Positions 33,975-44,411 of a stretch of DNA of 64,000 nucleotides are shown here, one piece after another (within the stretch, counting starts at the first letter, position 1; each line of letters starts with the position of its first letter). Position numbers and translations under genes: made by a program. The stretch is from Volvox africanus (lineage: Eukaryota; Chlorophyta; Chlorophyceae; Chlamydomonadales; Volvocaceae): positions 1,488,001 through 1,552,000 of the forward strand of contig BSDZ01000078.1 of NCBI GenBank assembly GCA_030268105.1. Reading direction: 5' to 3'. The notes under the pieces were generated by a model. The model worked only from the letters and a program-made list of their open reading frames with translations, did not search any database and was not told the origin of the DNA.

Positions 33975-35860
33975 CACGCATCCACCTAAATCAGCGCCAA
34001 TAGGCCTGTTTCTGCAGGCATAGGACCTCGTAGTACTGGTGCTGAGGAAATCCTTCCCAGATTGTGCATTTGTCCAAAGCCTTTGAACTGACCTGAAACC
34101 AGAAGTAGTCCTAACATATCGCACTTCTTGATTTCTTCACAGAGGTAAGGAAGCGTATGATAGACGTGGGGGCGACATGGGAGTACGGCTTTATTTCTAT
34201 CCCCCGCAGAAACGCGGCCAATCATCCTCAAATAGGTGATTTTACGCGGAATTATAAGGTATCAACGTATGGCCGTTAGGCACTTTAACAACACGAGTGG
34301 CTTTCCTAGCATCCCGTGCTGGCTGTGAAAACACCTTTTTAGTATGTTCATTGACTGTCATGCACATGACAGTATGTGTTCGTTGCTAATTCCTTTAATC
34401 GGAAGACTTACCGTACTTATCGTCTAACAACTAATATTCTATCATAAGAGAGTTCATCTTCCATGAAATTAGCATTTGGGGGATTGGAAAGTCGCCATAG
34501 GCACACAGCTATTGCAGCATCCTTGGGTTGATGCAAATGGCACTGACTCGTATCGGGCACTGACTCAAGACACGGACATTACTCCTAAATAAGGACCATA
34601 GTGATACTGCTGGTTGCATCTCAAAGCTAAGCCCCAACTTACACAACTCTAGCATGTCATGCGCACTGCTGCGCGTGTATGTGTGTGCATTCACAGCACA
34701 AAGCGAAGGTTAGTTTCAGGCATGGCTGAACAGGCACAAGCAATTCTACTGGAACGCAGCTACATAAGAGAGAAATTCGGTAAGCATTTGGACAACAAGG
34801 TGGTAATGTGCATGAAAAACCAAAATGTTAGGCCCGCCGTTGAATATTGCGATTCGCAAAACAAATTACCGCTTCTTATATATTTCGTACTCATGTCAAA
34901 GAAATGCGACCACAATAGCAACCAAATCTACAGCTGTTAGTTGGTTCAATCATTACATAACGAAAGCCACTAAATCCGAAGGAAAGTCACAGCCAGAATT
35001 TTCATGCGGCAAGTACTTTTCACGCTGGAACCGGACATTAGCGGTAGACGGGGGTTTTGCATAAGCGCACGTGACACTTTTAGTATAAGTGAGTAAAAGG
35101 ATAGAAACTTTGTCTCGGGGCAAGCATAAATAGCGTTAACATGAAATACTCAGTCAGACTACAAATGCACTCGTAATCACATCATCCTGAACACATACCT
35201 TGGTTTAAAACCAATCGATAGGTAATACCCATATAAATATACCATTCTAGCTGAGCAGGCATGCAAAGCGCATGCACCTAGACATCGCGGACACGTCGTC
35301 GTGTGGTCGTTGCATTCCCACCTATTTCCATTTCGCTCAGCCAGTTGTTGGAACGGATCGGAAAACATACATATTCGTCATGAAATCTCTGCTTCACGAA
35401 ATATAATAACATTTAATTCGGAACGGTAATGACTATATACGTCGTATTTGACGTAAGCCCTAAAAACGTGACGGCGGGAGTTCATAATAATCCTATTACC
35501 CTCCCTATGTTCAAAAATAAGCATACGACTAATAGCTCAATATGCAACGATTTACCTATACTGAGTATGTATGTGTCCTCTCTCTTTACTCCGGGCGTTG
35601 TGACAGCTACTGGGCGCGAGCGAGCTGCCAGTGAATGTGGCCCTGACGGAAAGTGCGTGATCTGTGCTACATTTGGGCATCTCATAAATAAGGATATCGC
35701 AGTACAACAACAACTGTGATTAAGGGAATGCATTTTAGTCGCAGTAATACGTGATACGGTGAAGGGGGCATTTGCCAATGCTGGCTGGCAATCGCAGCCG
35801 CCATGGCATAATGACTGTTGTCCCCATTGATGATGTATAGGATTTCGGAAACTGGACTAA
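33975..35860. other. No supported gene
   Basis: Short frames only, on both strands, without motifs. A G-rich run (33861-33945) follows the hydroxylase 3' end. Confidence 0.4.
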
Positions 35861-36193
35861 GGTGGGAAATACGTGCGGTTGAAGACGGCAGAAGGGGCAG
35901 TGCTTCCCAGCCGGGTGATCAACATGGTCCCGGGTTTCGTAGATACAAAGCCCCACTTCGGGTTCTGTTCTGTGCCTTCTTTGCTCTGTGAAGATAGCCA
36001 TACTCACAACATTCTGGTCAACAAAGCATGTCATTTCCATTGGTTCGTAGTTATCTGGGTATGATAAGGCACATACATCTGCATATGATAAGGCACATAC
36101 AAGGAAACGAGAAAGCCGTGGACAGGCACGATATGCATATAAGGGGGTCATAGGAAACGAGGCACGGCATGATCCCACACCAGTATAAGGCAA
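35860..36193 (-). pseudogene. WINEGT-exon gene fragment, copy B
   Basis: On the minus strand the exon reads DNYEPMEMTCFVDQNV, then MAIFTEQ. It then loses the WINEGT motif itself (QRRHRTEPEVGL in place of LQWINEGTKxKPxWGF), apparently by a small deletion with frame change. Upstream of it, intron-like sequence resembles the same position in copies A (20815-21060) and C (50640-51060), including duplicated GATAAGGCACATACA units at 36064-36103. Confidence 0.5.
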
Positions 36194-36199
36194 GGAAAT

Positions 36200-37653
36200 T
36201 CAGTAGCCATGGCGTATTGACGAACAGGCAGGTCCAGAGGGGTCATGCTGTGGAGATGGGCCTAACCTCGTAAAACCCATGGGCCAGTCTATATAACATC
36301 TGCGAGATCCCAGGATGTCGAGGTATCGGGCATCGCAAAGCTCGTGGGATGAGGTGTGTTGAGGTAAATTTAGCCATGAGTATGCTTGCAGATGTGCTCA
36401 GAATCTCCAGGCGATTGTATGCGCTCATCGCAGCCAATGCAAGGGTGACATGTCCTGCTGGAAGGTCTCCCCCCCTATCATGGAAAGCGCAGCAGCAGCT
36501 CAAAAGTACGATATCGCAGTTTCCGGTATTGGTTATCGACGAAAGTTAATATAGTACCAGGCGGATAAAAATGGCTCCTTTTCGGTAAATCTTACAAGGG
36601 CGGCGAGCGCCCAGGATAGGCACTGATGCTGAGCCGCGACAGGTGTCAGACTGCTGGCTTATGCTGTTGACCTATGCGCGGGACTTGTAACCAGCTTATC
36701 ACCATGCACCCTGAGCGTGCTGCCATTAACGATAGGGTATATCGCAAGTTAATTCTTTCACCAGGCACCTGACACACATTGGTCCCACCGCAGGTCCCCA
36801 GGTACCCAACACGCACGTGGAACCCACCCGCCCAGATTTCGCAGCACGCCCGTGCTCGCAACGTTGCTCGCCTATGTGTCATCCACACGAGCTCCCTGCT
36901 CTTGGCGTGCACCTGTGGATATGTCGCACCGCTGCTGCTTGCGGCCTCCTTCACTGTAAGTTGTAACCATGCTTGCGCCAAGTATCACTGGATGATGAGA
37001 AGGGCTGGTTTTTAGCATCACATTCTTCATCAGGAGCTCTTGCTCCGCACTGCTATGATAATGTCCGGGGACGCGGAGCTATGGGGAGTCGTCATCGGGA
37101 GTACGTGACACATGCTGGCCCCTGCAATTGCAGGGCACAGTGAAGGAGCTTCTTGCTTTGCGGCAATAACCCGCATGGATGACTCCTGCAGATGGGGCAT
37201 TCTTGATAGCCGGCGGAACGAATACGTTGCTCTCGCGCCTGGTGCCCACGTGACGCCATGGCGAGGCACGTCAGTGCTGTTCTTGGAACCCAGAGGGGCA
37301 ACTTTGGAATTGTGAGTACACCTGCAGAACTATTTACAACTCCATCTGGTCTCTGGTAATCGCATCGACGACGATTGTAAAGGATTAGAATTCCCTTTCG
37401 AAAGCATGTACGACGCGCAGTTTCCTTTGGTTGTTCCCTTACCAATACGAAATGATGTGCGGAAGCGTAACCACAAAATGGATGGATTTTCATGACCATC
37501 ATAAAGTGGATATCGCGTATTTTACCAATAAAGCTGTTGTTTTCAAAGCGCAACTGGCAGAAGGCGTTGCAGCAAACGCAGGCCCAGGCTATCCATTTGT
37601 TCCAAAAGCAAAGTGCACGACTTTATCGCGTAAAATCATAGGACATCCAATGC
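36200..37653. other. Unassigned sequence left of the intact copia element
   Basis: Some frames on both strands look moderately coding (for example minus 36980-36650 and plus 37110-37315), but I recognise no domain and found no consistent splice joins. Confidence 0.35.
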
Positions 37654-37658
37654 CTTAG

Positions 37659-37899
37659 TGTTATAAAATGGTATATCAGTTCGATATAGCGATCCATACT
37701 AGCAACAATTCCGCTGTTGTAGCTGTACTCGGCGGTAAGCTATCGACCCACGTTCGTACTGCTTGTAGTGCTATACGCACAAGTATATGTGCCGACTCTA
37801 GAACGAACTATTCGGACTCCTTACTATCAGATAATATGTAACTCTACTTTCTCGTAATTACGTCAGGCTTCCTTATGTCTGATAGTCTACGTCTCAATA
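37659..37899 (+). repeat. 5' LTR of copia-1
   Basis: 241 bp. It holds TATAAAA at its fourth base onward, though the true promoter position is not known. It is identical to the 3' LTR except for T instead of C at 37710. Confidence 0.95.
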
Positions 37900-37912
37900 G
37901 GTTATGAGCCCC
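37900..37912 (+). promoter_or_regulatory. Primer-binding site of copia-1, complementary to an internal part of initiator tRNA-Met
   Basis: GGTTATGAGCCCC starts immediately after the LTR. Its complement contains GGGCTCATAACC, the anticodon stem-loop of eukaryotic initiator tRNA-Met, not the tRNA 3' end. Drosophila copia is known to prime from a tRNA-Met fragment at this position, so half-tRNA priming is likely here. Confidence 0.75.
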
Positions 37913-37986
37913 GGTCATCGTTGACCGCGGAGCCTGACATCTTTTGCCCATTCTAGTGTTGATCTTCGCGTTTATAGGTCTTCACA

Positions 37987-40900
37987 ATGGGAAAGGATAG
38001 GCTGGACGAGCCGCTGGACCTACACAACTACTCAACTTGGAAACTACGATTCCAATTGTTGTGCGCGGAGCTTGGATACAGTCGCGCCCTGCTACAAGCA
38101 CCAATTGCAGAGGCGGATGTCATCATCTCCGACAAGGTCAAGAGTGTGATGGCCAAGAACGTAAAGAACCATCACCTCCAAACAATTGTTCGGGCGGCAA
38201 ATGCGAAGGCCGCCTGGGACGCTTTGGCGGCTACGTTTGCATCAACCTGCAACACGAGAAAAGTAGCACTTCGGCAGGAGCTAAGTGACTTCAAAATGGC
38301 TAATGGAGAGGAGTTACCAATTTATATCAGCCGCGCGCGACAGCTGCAGTCCGACTTGCTGGATGTGGGACACGCAGTCGCAGACACGGAGCTCTCTACA
38401 ATTGTCATCAAAGGACTTCCGAGCAAGTATCATGTGGTAACAACAGCTCTCACAATGCGAGAAGGGGAGCTGGACTTTACTCAAGTGGTCGCGCGACTAA
38501 TGGCGTATGTGATACCGGACGAGGACAACAACGAGTCTTCATCGGCATTCATCACGCATCGAAGTGGTGGCAAATTCAACCCTACAAGCCGTCATCAGAC
38601 AAGTAAGCAGAGGAGTAAATCAAACGCCATCTGCCACTACTGCGGTAAGCCAGGTCACTTCATCGGAGTGTGCAAGAAGCGTCTGGCGGATCAACAGCAA
38701 CAAAACAATGGTCGCGGCGGGGGCAACCTTCAGCGCAGGGAGCCCACCAAAATGGCGTATGCTGTTGGAAGCGAGTCACGGTCGGACGCATGGCACCTGG
38801 ACTCAGCGTCAGAATGGCACATTACCTACGACGCGTCAGAGCTGAAGGATCTGCGAGCTGTACGGCCTGAAGAAAAATTCACGTTGGTGGGCTACGATGG
38901 CTCGAGGCATCAGCCGACGCACGTGGGGCGGTATACCATGTGGAGTAACACCGTTAAAGGGCTACAAATTGAGCTCAAGAACGTCTATGTGGTGCCCAAG
39001 GCGACAGTAAAGCTGATCTCAGCAGGCATCTTCGATGAGCGTGGCGCTACAATTCTGCTGGGTAACGACAAAGCCCTCGTTCAGGCAAAGGGGAGGACGA
39101 TCCTACGTGCAGACAAGGTGGGACGCCTCTATGCCATTCGACACCACGCAGCAGGGCGATCAGTTGGCAAAGGCCGCTCATGTGCGGCGGTCGGGTCAGA
39201 AGGCTCGAAGGCAGCGCTGTGGCATCGGCGCTTGGGACATCTGGGCTACAAGAGCCTGGAACGTATGTGCCGGGAACACATGGTAACCGGCATGGATTTG
39301 GATCGCGCGAGTCTGGAGGCAGCCAGGTCGCGGATCTGCGAGCCCTGCATTTATGCAAAGCAGACACGTGGACCATTCCCGTCCACTGGGCACAAGGCGG
39401 CGAAACCTCTGGGCCTGATACACCTGGACGTCTGTGGACCTATGCCTGAGACTTCGATAGGTGGATCCCGGTACGTTACTACACTGCTGGACGACTGCAC
39501 GGGATTTTCTACTGTTGCATTCACTGACACCAAGGACGCAGTTCGCAAGAAGGTAAAGATAATGATTGAGGCGCTGGAGAACATGACTGGCCGTCGTGTG
39601 AAGGAGGCACGCACGGATCGTGGGACTGAGTTCCTCAATACAGTCTTGGGCGCCTACTTCGGCGAAAAAGGGATTATCCACGGGACGACCGTTGGGTATT
39701 CGCCGGAGCAGAATGGGGCGGCGGAGCGCCTCAACAGGACGCTTTTGGAGAAGACCCGGGCAATGCTGGCGGAGTCAGGACTACCGCAGAAGCTCTGGGC
39801 AGAAGCCATGGCTACGGCGAATCTTTTGCGCAACGTTTCACCGGTCGTGGGGGCATCAGTAACGCCCCATGAGGCGTTCATGGGGGTGAAGCCGGACATA
39901 AGCCATCTGAGAGTTTTCGGCAGTACCGCATATGCACACGTGCCGAAGGAGAAGCGGAACAAACTGCAACCCGTGAGTAAAAAAGGAGTGCTGGTTGGAT
40001 ACGAGCAAGGGAGGCAGTACCGCATCTTGATCAACAATCTCATCAGCACCCACTCGACAGTCAAGTTCGACGAGTCAACAGTTGGAGATCGCTATGAGGA
40101 TTCCGACGAGGAGGATGTCGAGGAGTCTGGCGGCGTTCCGTTGCCAGGGGGCGGCGGAGATACGCCGGTCAACACCGACATGGACCAGGGAGCTGCTGAA
40201 GTGAACCATGGTGCATCCACCAGCAGCGGCCAGACAGCGGCGCCACAGAGGCACGCAGGCATACCAGCAGCACAGTTTCCCAGGATGCAAAATACAGCGC
40301 AGTCCCGCGGAGGCAATGGTGGAGACGCTATGACAGGCGAAGGGCCGGTGCAGCAGCAAAACCACAACAACGACGGTGCAGACGTTAATATGCAGGAACG
40401 TCGCTATCCACTACGTGAGCGAAAGCGACTGATTGAATGGAGGCATGAGCCCAACGGAAGGGTTACGTTCGGGCGGATCAATGCTGCAATCGAGGAAGAA
40501 GTACCAGAGCCAGCTTCATACCAGGAGGCCACTGACGGCCCATATGCTGAGGAATGGAGAAGTGCCATGGATGAGGAAATCTCAGCACAGCTCACAAACG
40601 GGACCTGGGAGCTAGCAAAACCACCGCCAGGTGCGCGGATTCTGCCTTGTCGGTGGGTGTATAAGGTCAAACGTGCAGAGGATGGCGAGATCGAGCGCTA
40701 CAAGGCACGTTTGGTGGCAAAGGGCTACGAGCAGCGGGCGGGGATTGATTATGGGGAGCTCTTTGCTCCAACCTCGCGTTTTGCTTCGCTTCGTATGCTC
40801 CTGGCGGTGGCTGCGGCTAAAGCAATGCCGATCCATCAGCTAGACGTTTCGACAGCTTTCCTGAACGGGGAGCTAGAGGAGGAGCTCTGGATGCAGCAGC

Positions 40901-42045
40901 CGCCTGGTTACGAGTCAGCAGATCCAGAGCAGGCGTGCAGGCTTCTACGCTCAATCTACGGGCTGAAACAGGCCCCACGCTGCTGGTATATGAAGCTAGC
41001 GGCGGAGCTGGACAAGCTGGGGTTCAAACCGTCAGTAGCGGACCCAGCACTGTTCATCAAAAAGGACGAGAAGGAGATTGTCTACCTGCTGGTGCACGTG
41101 GACGACATCATCATCACCTCAGAAGACGAGGCAATGATCAGGAGAGTGAAAACAGAAATCGGACAAGCCTTCAAGATTCGAGATCTTGGAGAGGCAAAAG
41201 TTTTCCTGGGCATGGAGATCAGCCGGGGAGCGCACGGGGAGGTAAAACTATCGCAGCGACGCTACATTGAGGAGCTGCTGCAGCGACATCAACTCGTCAA
41301 TGCAAAGCCTCGAAAGACCCCACTACCTCCTGGTACTAGAGCCCTGCCTGCAGAAGACAACAACAAGGAGCTCGTAGACAACACCAAGTACAGGGCGCTT
41401 GTCGGCGAATTGAACTACCTGGCGACGAGCACAAGACCGGATATCTCGCAGGCAATGAGCGTTCTGGCGCGCTTCATGGGCAACCCATCTAAGGTTCACA
41501 TGGGCTTGGCTTTGGGGGTGCTGCGATACCTGGCGGGTACCAAGGAGCTCGGATTATGCTATGACGGAGATGGCGATCTCACCATGGTGGGCTACAGTGA
41601 TTCCGACTGGGCTGGAGATCCAGCCACTCGGAGGTCCACAACTGGCTACGTATTCTTGCTAAACGGCGCAGCTATCAGCTGGAACAGCCAATTGCAGCGC
41701 ACGGCGGCAGCTTCAACAGTGGAGGCAGAGTACCAGGCCACGGCAGCTGCAGTGCGGGAGGCACTTTGGCTTCGCAAGCTGACCAGAGACTTGGGTCTGA
41801 GGACACAGGCTATTCAGATTCGAACGGATTCTGAGGGATCGATGAGCCTTGGGAATAACCCGATAATGTCGGTTCGTTCTAAGCACATCGACGTGCAACA
41901 TCATCTAGTGCGAGAACGAGTCCTGCGGAAGGAAGTTGCCTTATCGCACTGTTCGACGGAGGATATGGTAGCAGATGTGTTAACCAAGGCACTTGGAGAG
42001 ATAAAGTTTAAGAAGTGCATTACGGCGATGGGGTTGGCCGAGTAA
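37987..42045 (+). CDS. Gag-Pol polyprotein of copia-1 (1352 aa, intact)
   Basis: One frame encodes everything in copia order. Residues 1-190 are a Gag capsid region (YSTWKLRFQLLCAELGY, AAWDALAATFAS). A zinc knuckle CHYCGKPGHFIGVC is at ~216. The protease region has WHLDSASEWHIT at ~270, where the usual DSG is DSA. The integrase zinc region (WHRRLGHLG...CEPC) is at ~410-455. The integrase core has D ~480 (HLDVCGP), D ~543 (RTDRGTEF) and E ~579 (QNGAAERLNRT). Reverse transcriptase has QLDVSTAFLNGELEEE and HVDD at ~1036 in place of YVDD. RNase H follows from ~1200 (SDSDWAGDP, VEAEYQAT, KHIDVQHH). The ATG at 37987 lies 75 bases after the primer-binding site. No stop or frameshift interrupts it. 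Confidence 0.95.
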   Translation: MGKDRLDEPLDLHNYSTWKLRFQLLCAELGYSRALLQAPIAEADVIISDKVKSVMAKNVKNHHLQTIVRAANAKAAWDALAATFASTCNTRKVALRQELSDFKMANGEELPIYISRARQLQSDLLDVGHAVADTELSTIVIKGLPSKYHVVTTALTMREGELDFTQVVARLMAYVIPDEDNNESSSAFITHRSGGKFNPTSRHQTSKQRSKSNAICHYCGKPGHFIGVCKKRLADQQQQNNGRGGGNLQRREPTKMAYAVGSESRSDAWHLDSASEWHITYDASELKDLRAVRPEEKFTLVGYDGSRHQPTHVGRYTMWSNTVKGLQIELKNVYVVPKATVKLISAGIFDERGATILLGNDKALVQAKGRTILRADKVGRLYAIRHHAAGRSVGKGRSCAAVGSEGSKAALWHRRLGHLGYKSLERMCREHMVTGMDLDRASLEAARSRICEPCIYAKQTRGPFPSTGHKAAKPLGLIHLDVCGPMPETSIGGSRYVTTLLDDCTGFSTVAFTDTKDAVRKKVKIMIEALENMTGRRVKEARTDRGTEFLNTVLGAYFGEKGIIHGTTVGYSPEQNGAAERLNRTLLEKTRAMLAESGLPQKLWAEAMATANLLRNVSPVVGASVTPHEAFMGVKPDISHLRVFGSTAYAHVPKEKRNKLQPVSKKGVLVGYEQGRQYRILINNLISTHSTVKFDESTVGDRYEDSDEEDVEESGGVPLPGGGGDTPVNTDMDQGAAEVNHGASTSSGQTAAPQRHAGIPAAQFPRMQNTAQSRGGNGGDAMTGEGPVQQQNHNNDGADVNMQERRYPLRERKRLIEWRHEPNGRVTFGRINAAIEEEVPEPASYQEATDGPYAEEWRSAMDEEISAQLTNGTWELAKPPPGARILPCRWVYKVKRAEDGEIERYKARLVAKGYEQRAGIDYGELFAPTSRFASLRMLLAVAAAKAMPIHQLDVSTAFLNGELEEELWMQQPPGYESADPEQACRLLRSIYGLKQAPRCWYMKLAAELDKLGFKPSVADPALFIKKDEKEIVYLLVHVDDIIITSEDEAMIRRVKTEIGQAFKIRDLGEAKVFLGMEISRGAHGEVKLSQRRYIEELLQRHQLVNAKPRKTPLPPGTRALPAEDNNKELVDNTKYRALVGELNYLATSTRPDISQAMSVLARFMGNPSKVHMGLALGVLRYLAGTKELGLCYDGDGDLTMVGYSDSDWAGDPATRRSTTGYVFLLNGAAISWNSQLQRTAAASTVEAEYQATAAAVREALWLRKLTRDLGLRTQAIQIRTDSEGSMSLGNNPIMSVRSKHIDVQHHLVRERVLRKEVALSHCSTEDMVADVLTKALGEIKFKKCITAMGLAE

Positions 42046-42160
42046 GCTTTCTAAGTTTGTTTGGGGCGAACTCGTTTGGCTTTAGCTTTTCGGTTTCAAG
42101 AAGAATCCCTGGTTGGAATTATCTTCTTTCACTTGTTGCTAGGCATGTCTCGAGGGGGCG

Positions 42161-42401
42161 TGTTATAAAATGGTATATCAGTTCGATATAGCGATCCATA
42201 CTAGCAACAATCCCGCTGTTGTAGCTGTACTCGGCGGTAAGCTATCGACCCACGTTCGTACTGCTTGTAGTGCTATACGCACAAGTATATGTGCCGACTC
42301 TAGAACGAACTATTCGGACTCCTTACTATCAGATAATATGTAACTCTACTTTCTCGTAATTACGTCAGGCTTCCTTATGTCTGATAGTCTACGTCTCAAT
42401 A
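42161..42401 (+). repeat. 3' LTR of copia-1
   Basis: 241 bp, preceded by the purine-rich tract CGAGGGGGCG (42151-42160), which would prime plus-strand synthesis. It is followed by the target duplication CTTAG. Confidence 0.95.
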
Positions 42402-42406
42402 CTTAG

Positions 42407-43540
42407 CCAACCCCAAAGTTCGCCTATGGCACTTAGTGGTGGCACTTAGTCGGTGCAGTAATCCGGTGTGACAAGCCAACAACCCCATTCACTGTCCATG
42501 ATGCCTAACGAGCGAGGATTCTTTGATCATCACCTGCTACCAGTTGATTCCATATGCCTCAAAAATCAGCCTCTTACCACGCACTTTGGCCAGCGGCCTT
42601 CAGTCACGAATTCAGCCACTGGCTCATTTACGAGTCACGATGGTAACGACCACCTATCATTGCCATTGGACGGGTGCACCATGCACCAACTACAATGGTA
42701 AATATAATAATGCAGTAAGCATCAGCCTGCTGGCGTGTGACATGGCAATGGCGCAGTATGGCGTTTGTCGTCCTAACACCCACTCGCTCAATTCCTCACC
42801 GATGATTTAGTTTGGAGCTCACGTGTGTATACAGTGGAGATGTTTGTGCCAGCCATGGCTGATGAGTGGATGATTGCTGATGGCATTAAGTTTCCGTCCA
42901 GTTGTCCACAGAGTGAGAGGAGGCGAGGCTGTTGGTCGAGGCAAACACGACCCCAGAGACCTGCATACATAATGGTACATTGTGTGTAATGTCGTGAGAG
43001 TGCATCCAATCGGGTAAAAGATATGTGACGCCCAAAGCCTGATGGTGGGGAGGAGGAGGAGGAGAAGTGAGCAGGTTGAGCAGTGTTCAGAGGGCACGAA
43101 TGTACGTGCAGGCCCCTCTTAGGTTCCTTTATCTATGATACGCCTCTATCCTGTGCTAGACAGTAATATGATTATTACAATGATGCAATCTGTCTGGATG
43201 GGCATCTTGCTGAACTGGTTGGGCCTTTCTTGTACATGGCAAGAGGTGGTGTCAGCTTCTTGAAGCCGAAGAAAGGGCGGGACCCCATATATCACAGACG
43301 GGCACATCCTTTGTACTTCTCAAGTATCTCAGGTTGGATATGTATTCACACACGCACGCGTGCGTCCGCATGGACATGGGCCCTCCTGAAGGGCCCTCTG
43401 AACGCGCTTCACGCTGGGGCCCCGCGCACCCAAAAAGGCACTACGCAATTCGACAGGTTGAACGGCCCGCATGTATGTCCTCAGCATCCATACAGAGGGG
43501 CTGAGTGAACACTGGGCCTTAGTTCATGTATTAGAATCTT
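42407..43540. other. No supported gene between copia-1 and the WINEGT host exon
   Basis: Short frames only. It probably contains introns and downstream exons of the minus-strand gene whose exon ends at 43547, but none could be joined. Confidence 0.35.
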
Positions 43541-43546
43541 ACATAC

Positions 43547-43995
43547 CTTGAATTTGTGGCCATCAGAAGTGGTTTCAGGCAGAACCGTGACACGCATGTC
43601 ACAGGGCAGGGACTGGTTCTTCCAGGTCACATGCAGCAGCACCATGCGGGTCACGGACATCTTCATTCCATTCGACAAGTGACTGTTCACTGTTTTCTGG
43701 CAGTAGCAGCCACCTAGGCAGTCCACACTGGCTTGTCCCATAGGTGCATACGAGAACAGGTAGTGCATAAGCAATGAGAAAGTCGTGTTCTTGACCACTG
43801 CTACTGCGGCGAGGCCACTGACACCAGGGCTGCCCAACCTAAGGATCAGCTCGCTCCCGGGAGTGGTGGACACAAAGCCCCACTTGGGCTTGATTTCGGT
43901 CCCCTCGTTGATCCACTGCCAACCATCCTTGGAAACGCACAGGTCTTTAAAAGCGTCGGCCACCAGGCACGATGCAAACATCGGCTCAAAGTTGC
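43547..43995 (-). CDS. Exon of a probable secreted SGNH/GDSL-hydrolase-associated protein
   Basis: Acceptor TTGATCAG|GC and donor TTCAAG|GTATGT frame an exon of 449 bases on the minus strand. It reads GNFEPMFASCLVADAF, WQWINEGTEIKPKWGFVSTT, PGSELILRL, YAPMGQASVDCLGGCYCQ, then DMRVTVLPETTSDGHKFK. From memory, KPKWGF(V/I)ST.PGS, a Tyr-x-x-MG...C(L/V)GGC segment and RVTVLPETSS.GHKFK characterise the C-terminal region of plant and algal secreted proteins carrying an SGNH hydrolase-like domain. That assignment is moderate. Neighbouring exons could not be placed; upstream sequence on this strand is interrupted by the 5'-truncated copia-2 at ~44.5 kb. Three decayed copies of this exon exist elsewhere in the window (20.8, 36.0 and 50.8 kb). 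Confidence 0.6.
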
Positions 43996-44411
43996 CTGAT
44001 CAAGATCCGTTCAAAGTATCATCATCAGTTACCAGCTTCGAATTTCGAATTATGCAATGATTTGGTCCTGCTGCGTGCGTCTATGTAAACGTGGAAGCTG
44101 TGCATTTATTGCTTTTATACACTATATATCACATGCGTGTATAATGATGAGGCAGGTGGTTGAGGTCAAGTGAGGCTTGCCGTGCAAGGGTCACTGGTCC
44201 ATTTCCGTACGTTTTCCGCTAACCCATTGTATCAGTAACATTGAGGATTACTCAATTTCACTTCCCGAGGACGAAATTGCAGCCCAAACCCGTATCCGCA
44301 CATTCTAAACAAACAGCTTAATATGTTTCAACTGGTCAAATGAGGAGAATGCATCAAAACGAGCGAGCAGCTCCGCGTTCCTAACAATGGAATTATACTC
44401 GCACAGGTGTA

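Larger units (their letters stand above)
37659..42401 (+). mobile_element. Complete Ty1/copia LTR retrotransposon (copia-1)
   Basis: The element has two 241-bp LTRs (37659-37899, 42161-42401) that differ at one base (T at 37710, C at 42212). It also has a primer-binding site directly after the 5' LTR, a single intact gag-pol frame, a purine-rich tract before the 3' LTR, and a 5-bp target duplication CTTAG at 37654-37658 and 42402-42406. The LTR begins TGTTATAAAATGG and ends CTCAATA, so its 3' terminus departs from the usual CA. Near-identical LTRs and an open frame point to a recent insertion and possible activity. Confidence 0.95.

Noticed and set aside
44305..44400. Minus-strand frame ending FDAFSSFDQLKHIKLFV
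   Set aside because: It could be an exon of the WINEGT gene, but it ends in a stop upstream of that exon and has no clear donor or acceptor.
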